DNA of 64,000 nt, from the NCBI RefSeq assembly GCF_900110415.1, contig NZ_FODR01000002.1, positions 124,001-188,000 of the forward strand, given 5' to 3'. Both the position numbers and the translations under genes were made by a program. The stretch's first letter is position 1. Each line of letters begins with the position of its first letter. Under the pieces are notes generated by a model. It did no database searches, was not told the origin of the DNA, and saw only the letters and a program-made list of their open reading frames with translations. Source of the DNA: Mucilaginibacter sp. OK283. Lineage in GTDB: Bacteria > Bacteroidota > Bacteroidia > Sphingobacteriales > Sphingobacteriaceae. Below, piece by piece: positions 55,830-64,000 of the stretch.

Positions 55830-57326
55830 ATGGGCATTGTTAAAAAAAACGCTTATAAAAATACACTTATAACTTATACCGGTATGGTTATAGGTTATAT
55901 AAACTTGGTTTTATTGTACCCTATTTATTTAAGCACTAAGGAATATGGCTTATTTAACTTAATTGGCGGTATAGCCATTTTATATTCAATTATCGCATCG
56001 TTGGGTATCCCTAATATTATTGCCAGGTATTTTGCCTATCACCGTACAGAAGACCGCGAGCATAAAGGTTTTATGCATTGGGCGGCAATGGTTTCGTTAA
56101 TTGGCTTTATAGCGGCAACGTTGCTTTTTATAGTATTTAAGCCAATTATTGTTGCCAGCTATATCCAAAAATCGCCATTGTTTTTAAAATATTATTATTA
56201 CCTGATACCGCTTACTTTTTTTACCATTTGCTTTAATTTTCTTGAAATGACAGGAAGGGTTATTTACCAAACTGTTTTTTCGGGCCTTTTAAAAGATGTT
56301 CTTTTGCGGCTGTTTACTACCGCTGGTATTTTAATGCTTGCAGTAAAGTGGATCGATTTTCAGGGGTTTATAATATTATATGTTTTTATTAACTTTTTGG
56401 TATCTGTTATGCTGTTAATCAGCATAGCTGCGTCCAAAAAAATCTCAATCAAGCTAAAACGACAAAGTATCTCGAAAATCAACAGTAAAGAGCTTATAAC
56501 TTATGGTTTGTACACTTTAATATCGACTACGATATATGTACTGCTGCAGAAAGTAGATATAATTATGCTAAGTTCAATGTCCGGGCTGTCTGAACAGGGG
56601 GTTTATAGTTTTTTCTTTAATATAGCCGTAGTTATAGGGGTTCCGGCGCAAGCGTTAAGCCGTACAACCTATCAAATAGTAACCGACTCCTGGAAATCAA
56701 AAGATATGCCCACTATTGCCGGCCTTTATTATAAAACTTCTATTATACAATTGGTTGTTGGCTTGCTGTTGTTTATTGGTATTATTATTAACAGAGATAA
56801 TTTGACAGGTATTCTTCACAAAAAAGAATATAGCGATCACTTTAACGTGTTTATCATAATAGGTTTAGGATTTTTGGTTGATATTACCGGGGGCTTAAAT
56901 ACCGCTATTATTGCGGCATCTCATAAATACCGCCTGGCGATGGGCTTTGTTATTACTTCAGGAGTAGTATGCGTAATTTTAAACTACCTGCTTATACCCA
57001 AATTCGGAGGTGCCGGCGCCGCTTTGGCATACCTGATAACGATGACTGCTTTTAATTTGGGCAACTGGTTTTATATTAAGGTGCGGTTTAAAATGCAGCC
57101 ATTCCATTATAAACACCTGGTGGCTGTAGTTATTGCGCTTGTAAGTTTTTTTGTGGGGAAGTACTTTTGGCGTATGCCCAATTTATACCTGGATATAGCG
57201 GTACGCAGTGGAGTAACAACCCTGATTTATATATTGATGACATATTATCTTCATGTTTCTGATGATGTGAATGAAAAAGTAGATTCGGTACTAAAAAGAG
57301 TGGCTACAATTAATAAACGCAATTAG
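55830..57326 (+). CDS. Polysaccharide flippase (Wzx/MATE-like)
   Basis: This is an inner-membrane flippase of 498 residues with about 12-14 hydrophobic helices, moving lipid-linked oligosaccharide to the periplasm. It starts GIVKKNAYKNTLITYTGMVIG, typical of Wzx proteins. The repeat of charged/hydrophobic blocks and the middle LISTTIYVLLQKVDIIMLSS agree. The gene sits in the centre of the cluster, as expected for a Wzx-type route. Confidence 0.9.
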   Translation: MGIVKKNAYKNTLITYTGMVIGYINLVLLYPIYLSTKEYGLFNLIGGIAILYSIIASLGIPNIIARYFAYHRTEDREHKGFMHWAAMVSLIGFIAATLLFIVFKPIIVASYIQKSPLFLKYYYYLIPLTFFTICFNFLEMTGRVIYQTVFSGLLKDVLLRLFTTAGILMLAVKWIDFQGFIILYVFINFLVSVMLLISIAASKKISIKLKRQSISKINSKELITYGLYTLISTTIYVLLQKVDIIMLSSMSGLSEQGVYSFFFNIAVVIGVPAQALSRTTYQIVTDSWKSKDMPTIAGLYYKTSIIQLVVGLLLFIGIIINRDNLTGILHKKEYSDHFNVFIIIGLGFLVDITGGLNTAIIAASHKYRLAMGFVITSGVVCVILNYLLIPKFGGAGAALAYLITMTAFNLGNWFYIKVRFKMQPFHYKHLVAVVIALVSFFVGKYFWRMPNLYLDIAVRSGVTTLIYILMTYYLHVSDDVNEKVDSVLKRVATINKRN

Positions 57327-57382
57327 CTATAAGTTTACCTTTTTGTTTAAAAACTTAAGCTATAATTTTACCTTCGTAAACA

Positions 57383-58156
57383 ATGCAGGAGTCAATTATA
57401 AGCGGCGATTACAAAACCGCCTACGATAAATTTTATCAAAAGCACGATGAGGCATGGCGTATGCTGGGTGCCAAATACAAAGCGCGGCATATTGTGGATG
57501 TGTGCAAAGGCCTTGCTTTTGCCAAAGTATTGGAGGTAGGCGCCGGCGATGGCAGTATCTTGAAAATTTTATCTGAAAATAACTTTGCTCCCGAATATCA
57601 TGCTGTCGAGATTTCTGAAAGCGGGGTTAGCTATATTAAATCGCGCGAAATAAGAAACCTCAAATCTGTGCAGGTATTTGATGGCTATAAATTACCTTTT
57701 GCAACAGATAGTTTTGATTTGATCATCCTGTCGCACGTGTTGGAGCATGTAGAGCATGAACGTATGTTGCTGCGCGAGATAAAACGTGTGGCAAAACGTT
57801 GTGTTATTGAGGTGCCACGCGATTATAAAGCAGGAGTTGATACACGAATAAAGCACTTTTTGGCTTACGGGCATATCAATGTATATACGCCAAGTTCCCT
57901 GCGTTACCTGTTAAGTACCGAAGGTTTTGAGATAGAGAATGACCTAACATCGATGATTGAGCCCGAGGTTACCAGGTTTAATGCCTACGTTAATCAAAAG
58001 AAAACCAAAAGCTTGCTGAAAAATATAAGGATAGCAGCCGAATATTCGGTTAAGCAAGCCCTAAGTAAATTGATGGGAAAAAAGGTACGCGAACAATTTG
58101 CCAACGCTTATACCGTTTTGTGTAAGAAAGCCGACCATCAACCCGAATTGTTCTGA
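57383..58156 (+). CDS. Class I SAM-dependent methyltransferase
   Basis: This is a 257-residue methyltransferase with clear motif I VLEVGAGDGSILKIL (about 51-65) and a motif IV-like LIILSHVLEHVEHERMLL. It is a second methyltransferase in the same cluster, not closely related by eye to the one at 53548. It ends 15 bases before the next gene. Confidence 0.9.
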   Translation: MQESIISGDYKTAYDKFYQKHDEAWRMLGAKYKARHIVDVCKGLAFAKVLEVGAGDGSILKILSENNFAPEYHAVEISESGVSYIKSREIRNLKSVQVFDGYKLPFATDSFDLIILSHVLEHVEHERMLLREIKRVAKRCVIEVPRDYKAGVDTRIKHFLAYGHINVYTPSSLRYLLSTEGFEIENDLTSMIEPEVTRFNAYVNQKKTKSLLKNIRIAAEYSVKQALSKLMGKKVREQFANAYTVLCKKADHQPELF

Positions 58157-58171
58157 CTTTTTATGTGATCG

Positions 58172-59071
58172 ATGCAAAAACTTGCCCCAATAGCCCTGTT
58201 TGTATATAACAGGCCAGACCATACACGCCGAACCATTATCCATTTGCAAAAAAATGTACTGGCAGCCGAATCCCGCTTGTATATTTTTTGTGATGCACCT
58301 AAAACCGAAGCCGACCGGGCCAAAGTTGAGGAGGTAAGGCAGGTTGCCAAAGAAACCTCCGGCTTCAAAGCGGTAAAGGTTATCATGCGTAATCATAATC
58401 TTGGCCTGGCAGAATCGATCATTAGTGGCGTTACACAATTGGTTTATGAATATGGTAAGGTAATTGTTTTTGAAGATGATTTATTATCGTCGCCCTATAC
58501 CCTGCAGTATTTTAATGAGGCGCTAGCCCGTTACGCCGATGAGGAAAAAGTAATGCACATTGGCGCTTATATGTATAACCTTAAAGAAAAGGATTTGCCC
58601 GAGACCTTTTTTTACCGTGCAGCCAGCAGTTGGGGCTGGGCAACGTGGGCACGCGCATGGGATAGTTTTGAACCCGATATTGATAAACTGATAAGCCAGT
58701 TTGATGCGCTTAAGATCCTTAAATTCTCTATTGAAGGCAAGATGAATTTCTGGAAGCAGATTAAAGAGTTTAAGGCTGGCAAAAATAATTCATGGGCCAT
58801 CCGTTGGTATGCGTCTATATTTTTAAAAGGGGGGGTCACCCTAAACCCGGCCAAATCACTTATCAATAATATAGGGCACGATGGCACGGGTTTTCATAGT
58901 AATAAAGAGAATATGTATGATGTACATATTTCGCAGCAACCGGTTAAAAAATTCCCCGACGTTGTAGAAGAAAATGAAAAAGCATACCAGTCAATTAAGC
59001 ACTTCCTTGCACATCGTAAGGGTACCTTGCTGCAGCGTGCTGTAAGATTTGTTAAACAAAAGATAGGGTGA
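58172..59071 (+). CDS. GT2-like glycosyltransferase (HlpA-type)
   Basis: This 299-residue protein opens with LAPIALFVYNRPDHTRRTI and carries VIVFEDDLLSSPYTL and WGWATWARAWDSFEPD, the pattern of the glycosyltransferases often named hemolytic protein HlpA or GNT-I-like. It probably transfers a sugar to a surface glycan. Neighbours overlap little, with small gaps that suggest one operon. Confidence 0.82.
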   Translation: MQKLAPIALFVYNRPDHTRRTIIHLQKNVLAAESRLYIFCDAPKTEADRAKVEEVRQVAKETSGFKAVKVIMRNHNLGLAESIISGVTQLVYEYGKVIVFEDDLLSSPYTLQYFNEALARYADEEKVMHIGAYMYNLKEKDLPETFFYRAASSWGWATWARAWDSFEPDIDKLISQFDALKILKFSIEGKMNFWKQIKEFKAGKNNSWAIRWYASIFLKGGVTLNPAKSLINNIGHDGTGFHSNKENMYDVHISQQPVKKFPDVVEENEKAYQSIKHFLAHRKGTLLQRAVRFVKQKIG

Positions 59072-59114
59072 CTTCTATAATTTCGGTCAGCAGGATTAAG
59101 CGTATTTTTATACC

Positions 59115-60401
59115 ATGTTAAAAGTAGTGCATCTCAATACCTATGATGGCAACGGCGGCGCAGGCCGCGGCTGCATGCGTCTTAACCGGGCCCTAATAAC
59201 CCAGGGTATCAACTCAAAAATGGTGGTGCACTATAAATTTGGTAATAATCCACAAATAGATACTTTCAATTCCAATAGCATTCAAAAAGCATATACAGCG
59301 TTTACCATTATATTGGAACGGATTTTAGCTAAACGGTTTTTAAAGCCGCTGATGAAAACGCCGTTTTCGTTTGCCTGGTTTGGCCGTTCGGTAATTCATC
59401 ACCCGGATGTTAATAATGCTGATATTATTCACCTGCACTGGATCAATCATGGATTTCTTGATCCGAAGCATATTGCCGAGATTGCCAAACTCAACAAGCC
59501 TGTTGTATGGACTTTTCATGATAGTAATGCTTTTACAGGCGGTTGCCATGTACGTTATGCCTGCGATCATTTTGTGCGTGAATGTGGTAACTGCCCGTTG
59601 CTGGTTAAGCCTTCGGATGGTGATATCTCGCACCAAATCTGGCTACAAAAAAATAAGGCTTATCACCAGCTTGATTTTGTCATTGCAGCGCCAAGCTTAT
59701 GGATGCAGCAATCCATAGCCAACAGCAGCCTGATGCAAGGTAAAGCAATCCATCATATCCCCAATACACTCGAAACTGATATTTTTAAACCAATTGCCAA
59801 ACAACAGGCAAAAGAAAAGGCGGGATTGCCAATTGATAAATTTGTTTTTTTGAGCGGCTTTATGCCGTCGCGTAAAGATTTGCATAAAGGCACTCAATAC
59901 CTGTTGGATAGCCTTGAGTTATTGAAGCAGCGTTTAGGTATCGATGCCGATAAAATAGAATTGATTGTTTTTGGAAACCGTGGCACAGAAGGACTGCCCG
60001 ATTTTCCATTTAAAACCAGCTTTTTAGGTACCATAAATAACGACGAACAATTAGCATTACATTATGCGGCTGCCGATGCATTCCTGATCCCCTCGCTGGA
60101 AGATAACCTGCCTTATACGGTGATGGAAAGCCTGGCCTGCGGAACGCCCGTAATAGCCTTTACAACGGGCGGTATACCCGATATGGTAAAGCATGAATAC
60201 AATGGCTACCTGGCCACTTATCGTTCGGCAGAGAGCTTTACAGATGGTATGGAATGGGTTATTAAACATCCGCAGCCGCAGCTATTGCAAAAGCAGGCCC
60301 GGGATACTGTAATGGAAATGTTTTCAGAAGAGGTGATTGCCAAAAAGCACATCGAACTTTATCAAAGTCTTTTAAACGGTGTAGGAGGTAATGATGTTTA
60401 A
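59115..60401 (+). CDS. Glycosyltransferase family 4
   Basis: This is a GT-B fold enzyme of 428 residues with the N-terminal motif HLNTYDGNGGAGRGCMRL, a Cys-rich segment (RYACDHFVRECGNCPLL) seen in some GT4 proteins, and the retaining-enzyme ExxxxxxxE motif around FLIPSLEDNLPYTVMES and CGTPVIAF. It ends within the start of the next gene (11-base overlap). Confidence 0.92.
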   Translation: MLKVVHLNTYDGNGGAGRGCMRLNRALITQGINSKMVVHYKFGNNPQIDTFNSNSIQKAYTAFTIILERILAKRFLKPLMKTPFSFAWFGRSVIHHPDVNNADIIHLHWINHGFLDPKHIAEIAKLNKPVVWTFHDSNAFTGGCHVRYACDHFVRECGNCPLLVKPSDGDISHQIWLQKNKAYHQLDFVIAAPSLWMQQSIANSSLMQGKAIHHIPNTLETDIFKPIAKQQAKEKAGLPIDKFVFLSGFMPSRKDLHKGTQYLLDSLELLKQRLGIDADKIELIVFGNRGTEGLPDFPFKTSFLGTINNDEQLALHYAAADAFLIPSLEDNLPYTVMESLACGTPVIAFTTGGIPDMVKHEYNGYLATYRSAESFTDGMEWVIKHPQPQLLQKQARDTVMEMFSEEVIAKKHIELYQSLLNGVGGNDV

Positions 60402-61146
60402 TCCTAAGCTTAGCGTTATCACCATAGTATACAATAACGTGCGCGATATTGAACGCACTATCTTGTCGGTTTTAAATCAAACCTATAACAATATTGAATA
60501 TATTGTTATAGATGGCCTTTCCACAGATGGAACTTTGCAGGTAATTACTAAATATCAGGATAGTGTAAGCAAATTTATTAGCGAGAAGGATAATGGCATT
60601 TATGATGCCATGAACAAAGGGTTGGCGTTGGCTTCTGGTGACTACGTTATCTTCATGAATTCCGGCGACGAGTTTTTTGATGCAGACACTGTAGCCGCTG
60701 TTTTTGCCGCAGCTGATAATGCCGATATTTATTACGGCGAAACCGAAATGATAGCAGGTAACGGCGAGAGCTTAGGCCAGCGCCGACATAAGGCCCCGGA
60801 AAAGTTTACGTGGCGCGGGTTCAAATACGGCATGAGTATTAGTCACCAGGCTATTTACGTAAGGCGGGCATTAGCCGAGCCTTACGATATGCAATATCAG
60901 TTAAGTGCAGACATTGAATGGATCATCCGCGCCGCAAAAAAAGCAAAAAAGATAGTAAACGTAAACAGGTATGTTGCCAAATACCTGGTAGGGGGGATGT
61001 CTAAAAAAAAACATCGGCAAAGTTTGCAGGAGCGTTTTGCTGTTATGAAGCGATATTATGGATTAATTCCTACGATTTTAAACCATTTCGTTATAGCTTT
61101 CAATTTGGCGTGGTATTGGCTGAAAAATAAGCGGACAAACGATTGA
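60391..61146 (+). CDS. Glycosyltransferase family 2 (WcaA-like)
   Basis: This is a 251-residue GT-A enzyme with LSVITIVYNN, IDGLSTDGT, the metal part IFMNSGDEFFDADT, and SHQAIYVRRAL. A GGAGG sequence (60384-60388) precedes two in-frame ATGs at 60391 and 60394; the second has the better spacing. The last gene of the polysaccharide operon, it overlaps the GT4 gene and ends at a two-way terminator. Confidence 0.9.
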   Translation: MMFNPKLSVITIVYNNVRDIERTILSVLNQTYNNIEYIVIDGLSTDGTLQVITKYQDSVSKFISEKDNGIYDAMNKGLALASGDYVIFMNSGDEFFDADTVAAVFAAADNADIYYGETEMIAGNGESLGQRRHKAPEKFTWRGFKYGMSISHQAIYVRRALAEPYDMQYQLSADIEWIIRAAKKAKKIVNVNRYVAKYLVGGMSKKKHRQSLQERFAVMKRYYGLIPTILNHFVIAFNLAWYWLKNKRTND

Positions 61147-61154
61147 CATTAACA

Positions 61155-61190
61155 AAAAAGCGATGAACTGTCTGCCCATCGCTTTTTCAT
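61155..61190. terminator. Bidirectional terminator between GT2 and yfhO genes
   Basis: The stem AAAAAGCGATG/CATCGCTTTTT with loop AACTGTCTGCC has A and T runs on both sides, so it can end transcription from either side. Confidence 0.8.
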
Positions 61191-61208
61191 ACAAGATTCA
61201 AAATTTTA

Positions 61209-63695
61209 TTAAGCCTTTTTTGTAGCCGGCTTGGCAATCGTTTTCTTTTTTGTTTCGGTATACGCTGCTCCACCGAGAGCCAATACCAGCAGGATAGATC
61301 CTGCTAATGATATATTCTCGCCTGCATAATAAGACGTAGGGTGGAAAACAAATTCAATTTTGTGATTGCCTATCGGAATCACAGCAGCACGTAACAGGTA
61401 ATCGGCCCGGAAATAAGGCTCTTCTTTGCCGTCTATAAACATTTTCCATCCTTTATCATAATAGATCTCGGAGAACACGGCTACTTGTGCCGCAGTTGAG
61501 CCACTTTCATACGTGAGGTGTTCTGGCGAATAACTTGTTAGTTTTATGGTTGATGAAGCATCAATTCCTACTGATTTTCCATCAATCATACTTTTGTATT
61601 GTTTATCAACAATGGCTTCGTCTTTTGGCGAAAAGCTGCTGATGGCTTGCATTTCCTGGTCGGCGTTATCAGCGAATTTTACGCTCTTCACAAACCAGGC
61701 ATTTCCGCAAGCCGTGGAATTGGCCTGCATACCCGCATTTCCGGTTTTAGGATCTGCGGTAATAATATACTTGGTATTCAGCATATCAAGCACGTCGTGG
61801 TTTACACTTTTGGTAAATTGGTTTTCAATCAATTCATCAAATCGTCTTAGCCTGGCCGAGTGGAAACCGCCTACTGTTTTGTAGAAATATGATGAATGCG
61901 AATCATGAAAAGGATCGCCGGATGTCATGTCAAATACGCGGAAGTTAGGATCGGTGTCTTTCATGATAAATTGATCAACCTCGCGCGGGGTATATTGTTG
62001 CTCCAGGTCGGATTTGGCCACAAAATTGGCATCTTTAAGGTAGCGTTTATCAACGCTCCACATATCAATTATAACAATAACAGCCAATAGCAGGGCGGCA
62101 ATATTCGCTTTGATTTTTTGTTTAACAATTAACCATAACAGACCGGCTGTTAACAACACGAAAACTAACGAACGAATGGCATCTGCACGCTCCAAACTCA
62201 CCCGGTCATCCACTACGGCGTTGGCAACCGAGTTTGCCATCCCTGTATCACCTTTAAAAATTTGTGTAAGGTTAGCCACAAACGCCTGGTGTTCATCTGC
62301 CCTAAAGCTCAATAGCGCCTGCGGAATGGCTATCATCAGTAATAATAAACCGCCGGTAATGTAAAAGGCGATTTTAGCACGCTTTAAAATAAATGCTTTA
62401 TCGGTATTGGTGATAACTTCGTTCACTGCAAGTAAAGCCAGTATTGGGAAACAAAATGCCGCTATCACCAGTGTCGACTCAACCGCCCTGAACTTGTTGT
62501 ACATGGGTACGTAGTTGAAAAAGAAATCGGACAGGAAAGGCAGGTTTTTGCCAAAAGACAATAACATGCTCAGTAGTACTGCTCCTAAAACCCACCATTT
62601 AATACGGTTTTTAACAATCAGCAGCCCTAAAATAAACAGGAAGCATATGGCAGCCCCAAAATACCATGGGCCAAATGTACTTGGCTTATTACCATAGTAC
62701 ATTGATTGTGCAACAAAACCCTGTGCCTGGCCTGCATCAACACCTTTATCGGTTAATATTTTTACTGCTTTGGAGTCGTCATCAACAACTGTGCTGCTGC
62801 CACCGCCATAGGCGTTTGGTACCAAAAAGGTAAGGCACTCGCCAACGCTCTGGCTCCATGTATAGGCATAATCTTTATCCAAACCATGGTTAGGGCCCGC
62901 TGTGCCCTTGGCAGTTAAATTTGCTTTGCCCCTGATGGTATATTGGCTATATTCATAAGTGGTCCACAATGTACTTGCATTTACCGCGATGGCCAACACA
63001 ACGCCGGCTGCCAAAAAGCCGATAGCCTTTAAAAATGGCTTGGTTTGCTTGTCTTTTATAGCGTGATAAAGTTCGATACCCAATAATATAGCTATAGATA
63101 ACAGCAGGTAATAAGTCATTTGCACGTGGTTACTGCGGATTTCCATAGCAAGGAAAAATGCTGTAAGCGAAGCGCCCAAAAGGTAGCGGCCACGTAGGGT
63201 TAAGATAATGCCTGCCAGCAAAGGGGCAAAAAATGCTATAGCATAAGCCTGGTTACTATGGCCGGCGGTGATATAGATGAAGTTATATGACGAAAATGCA
63301 AAAGCTATTGCCCCTGCTGCCGCCAACCAGGGCGAAAGCCGCAATACGCTGAATAGCAGGTATGCCCCAAGCAAATAAAGCAATACCGTATCAACCGGGT
63401 TGGGGAACACGGTTTTCAAAACGCTAATCACATGTGTTGTGAGGTTTAATGGGAATGCGGCCCAGATTTGATAGGCAGGCATCCCGCCAAACATCTGATT
63501 GGTCCATAACGGCGCTTTACCGGTTGCCGCCCTAACATCGTTAATCTCTTTTTGCATGGACTGCGCCTGAGATACATCGCTTTGAAATAAAACCTTGCCC
63601 TGTGTTAACGGAGTGATGAAATAAGCAAAGGAAATTGCTATAAAAATTGCCGCAATAATGAGGTGAATACTATTGCGCTTGAACCAGTTATTCAT
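61209..63695 (-). CDS. YfhO-family membrane protein
   Basis: This is a large polytopic membrane protein of 828 residues with about 12 or more helices and a C-terminal periplasmic domain (about 560-790). YfhO proteins are membrane glycosyltransferase-like proteins linked to lipoteichoic acid glycosylation in Firmicutes; their role in Bacteroidota is not settled. The start WFKRNSIHLIIAAIFIAIS and the loop QSMQKEINDVRAATGKAPLW, then MFGGMPAYQIW, are family features. It is convergent with the polysaccharide cluster and could modify its product (inference). Confidence 0.85.
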   Translation of the reverse strand: MNNWFKRNSIHLIIAAIFIAISFAYFITPLTQGKVLFQSDVSQAQSMQKEINDVRAATGKAPLWTNQMFGGMPAYQIWAAFPLNLTTHVISVLKTVFPNPVDTVLLYLLGAYLLFSVLRLSPWLAAAGAIAFAFSSYNFIYITAGHSNQAYAIAFFAPLLAGIILTLRGRYLLGASLTAFFLAMEIRSNHVQMTYYLLLSIAILLGIELYHAIKDKQTKPFLKAIGFLAAGVVLAIAVNASTLWTTYEYSQYTIRGKANLTAKGTAGPNHGLDKDYAYTWSQSVGECLTFLVPNAYGGGSSTVVDDDSKAVKILTDKGVDAGQAQGFVAQSMYYGNKPSTFGPWYFGAAICFLFILGLLIVKNRIKWWVLGAVLLSMLLSFGKNLPFLSDFFFNYVPMYNKFRAVESTLVIAAFCFPILALLAVNEVITNTDKAFILKRAKIAFYITGGLLLLMIAIPQALLSFRADEHQAFVANLTQIFKGDTGMANSVANAVVDDRVSLERADAIRSLVFVLLTAGLLWLIVKQKIKANIAALLLAVIVIIDMWSVDKRYLKDANFVAKSDLEQQYTPREVDQFIMKDTDPNFRVFDMTSGDPFHDSHSSYFYKTVGGFHSARLRRFDELIENQFTKSVNHDVLDMLNTKYIITADPKTGNAGMQANSTACGNAWFVKSVKFADNADQEMQAISSFSPKDEAIVDKQYKSMIDGKSVGIDASSTIKLTSYSPEHLTYESGSTAAQVAVFSEIYYDKGWKMFIDGKEEPYFRADYLLRAAVIPIGNHKIEFVFHPTSYYAGENISLAGSILLVLALGGAAYTETKKKTIAKPATKKA

Positions 63696-63786
63696 TTATA
63701 TTTTTTGAAATGGATATTAATTCCTCAAAAATAGAAATTTGAACGGGAATAGGAATTATTAGTTGTAAAGGAATTGCTTAACAGTT

Positions 63787-64000
63787 TCAGGAACGGCCGC
63801 GCATTACAAAAAAGAAAATAACCATGATAATCAAACTTAAAACATAAGCTATTACCTGTGCTTTATTGTAATCTTCCCGGTACTTGCGGATGTTAAAAAA
63901 ATTATAAACCGCCAGTGCGCCAACCACCACCCAAAAAAAAGTATGGATTTTGGCAGCAGATACAAACAACTGGGTAGCTACGGCAAAAACAATAAAATTG
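63787..64000 (-). CDS. Membrane protein, cut by the right edge
   Basis: The frame runs open to the window edge (NFIVFAVATQLFVSAAKIHTFF...), so the gene is partial at its 5' end; a TTG at 63969 is only an internal candidate. The visible 71 residues hold about three hydrophobic segments and end IMVIFFFVMRGRS. No family was recognised. Confidence 0.55.
   Translation of the reverse strand, partial: NFIVFAVATQLFVSAAKIHTFFWVVVGALAVYNFFNIRKYREDYNKAQVIAYVLSLIIMVIFFFVMRGRS

Noticed and set aside
1..64000. CRISPR array
   Set aside because: No regularly spaced direct repeats with unique spacers and no cas genes were seen; the intergenic repeats are inverted and irregular.

Overview
The window reads as chromosome of a Bacteroidota bacterium of the Sphingobacteriaceae type; Mucilaginibacter or a close relative is the best guess, by inference. 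The reasons are a SusC/SusD pair, a hybrid two-component regulator fused to an AraC domain, weak Shine-Dalgarno signals with TAnnTTTG -7 boxes, a 472-residue LptF/G permease, a 1480-residue TamB, YfhO, and many short intergenic palindromes.

Layout. 1-12700 is a carbohydrate-use locus: a hybrid sensor/regulator (270-4376, -), a secreted GH5-like hydrolase with a ricin-type lectin domain (5248-6717, +) and a SusC/SusD pair (12299-7591, -). Three copies of a direct-repeat box with a 22-base period (92-125, 4878-4911, 12638-12671) lie at matching distances from susC and the GH5 gene and look like the operator of this regulon. 12893-15435 holds an SDR/sigma-factor pair and tRNA-Met. 15598-24957 is housekeeping: START-like protein, LptF/G, RibBA, TamB, TsaD. 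25028-27191 is a small accessory patch: CdiI-like immunity protein, GH19-type lysozyme, and a DUF5678-like/retropepsin pair. 27243-39721 carries uvrA, a toxin-antitoxin pair with a frameshifted toxin, an ECF sigma factor, nth, recA, an orphan oligopeptide-binding lipoprotein and aconitase. 40103-44099 has a polysaccharide deacetylase and a TolC/HlyD pair without a pump.

44377-50150 is the most unusual block: a GCS2-type carboxylate-amine ligase, an ATP-grasp ligase, a class I glutamine amidotransferase, an unknown 171-residue protein, a lipoprotein and two esterases. Together they look like a pathway that joins amino or carboxyl groups into an unknown small molecule or peptide. typA follows. 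52291-61146 is a surface-polysaccharide cluster (five glycosyltransferases, two methyltransferases, a Wzx flippase), ending convergently against yfhO.

Intergenic DNA is rich in structured repeats: a MITE-like element with a target duplication behind the GH5 gene, two REP-like palindromes, and a set of imperfect palindromes built from iterated short words that sit against start or stop codons. One such word tract appears to have entered the uvrA reading frame. Translations and motifs were read by eye; no database search was possible.
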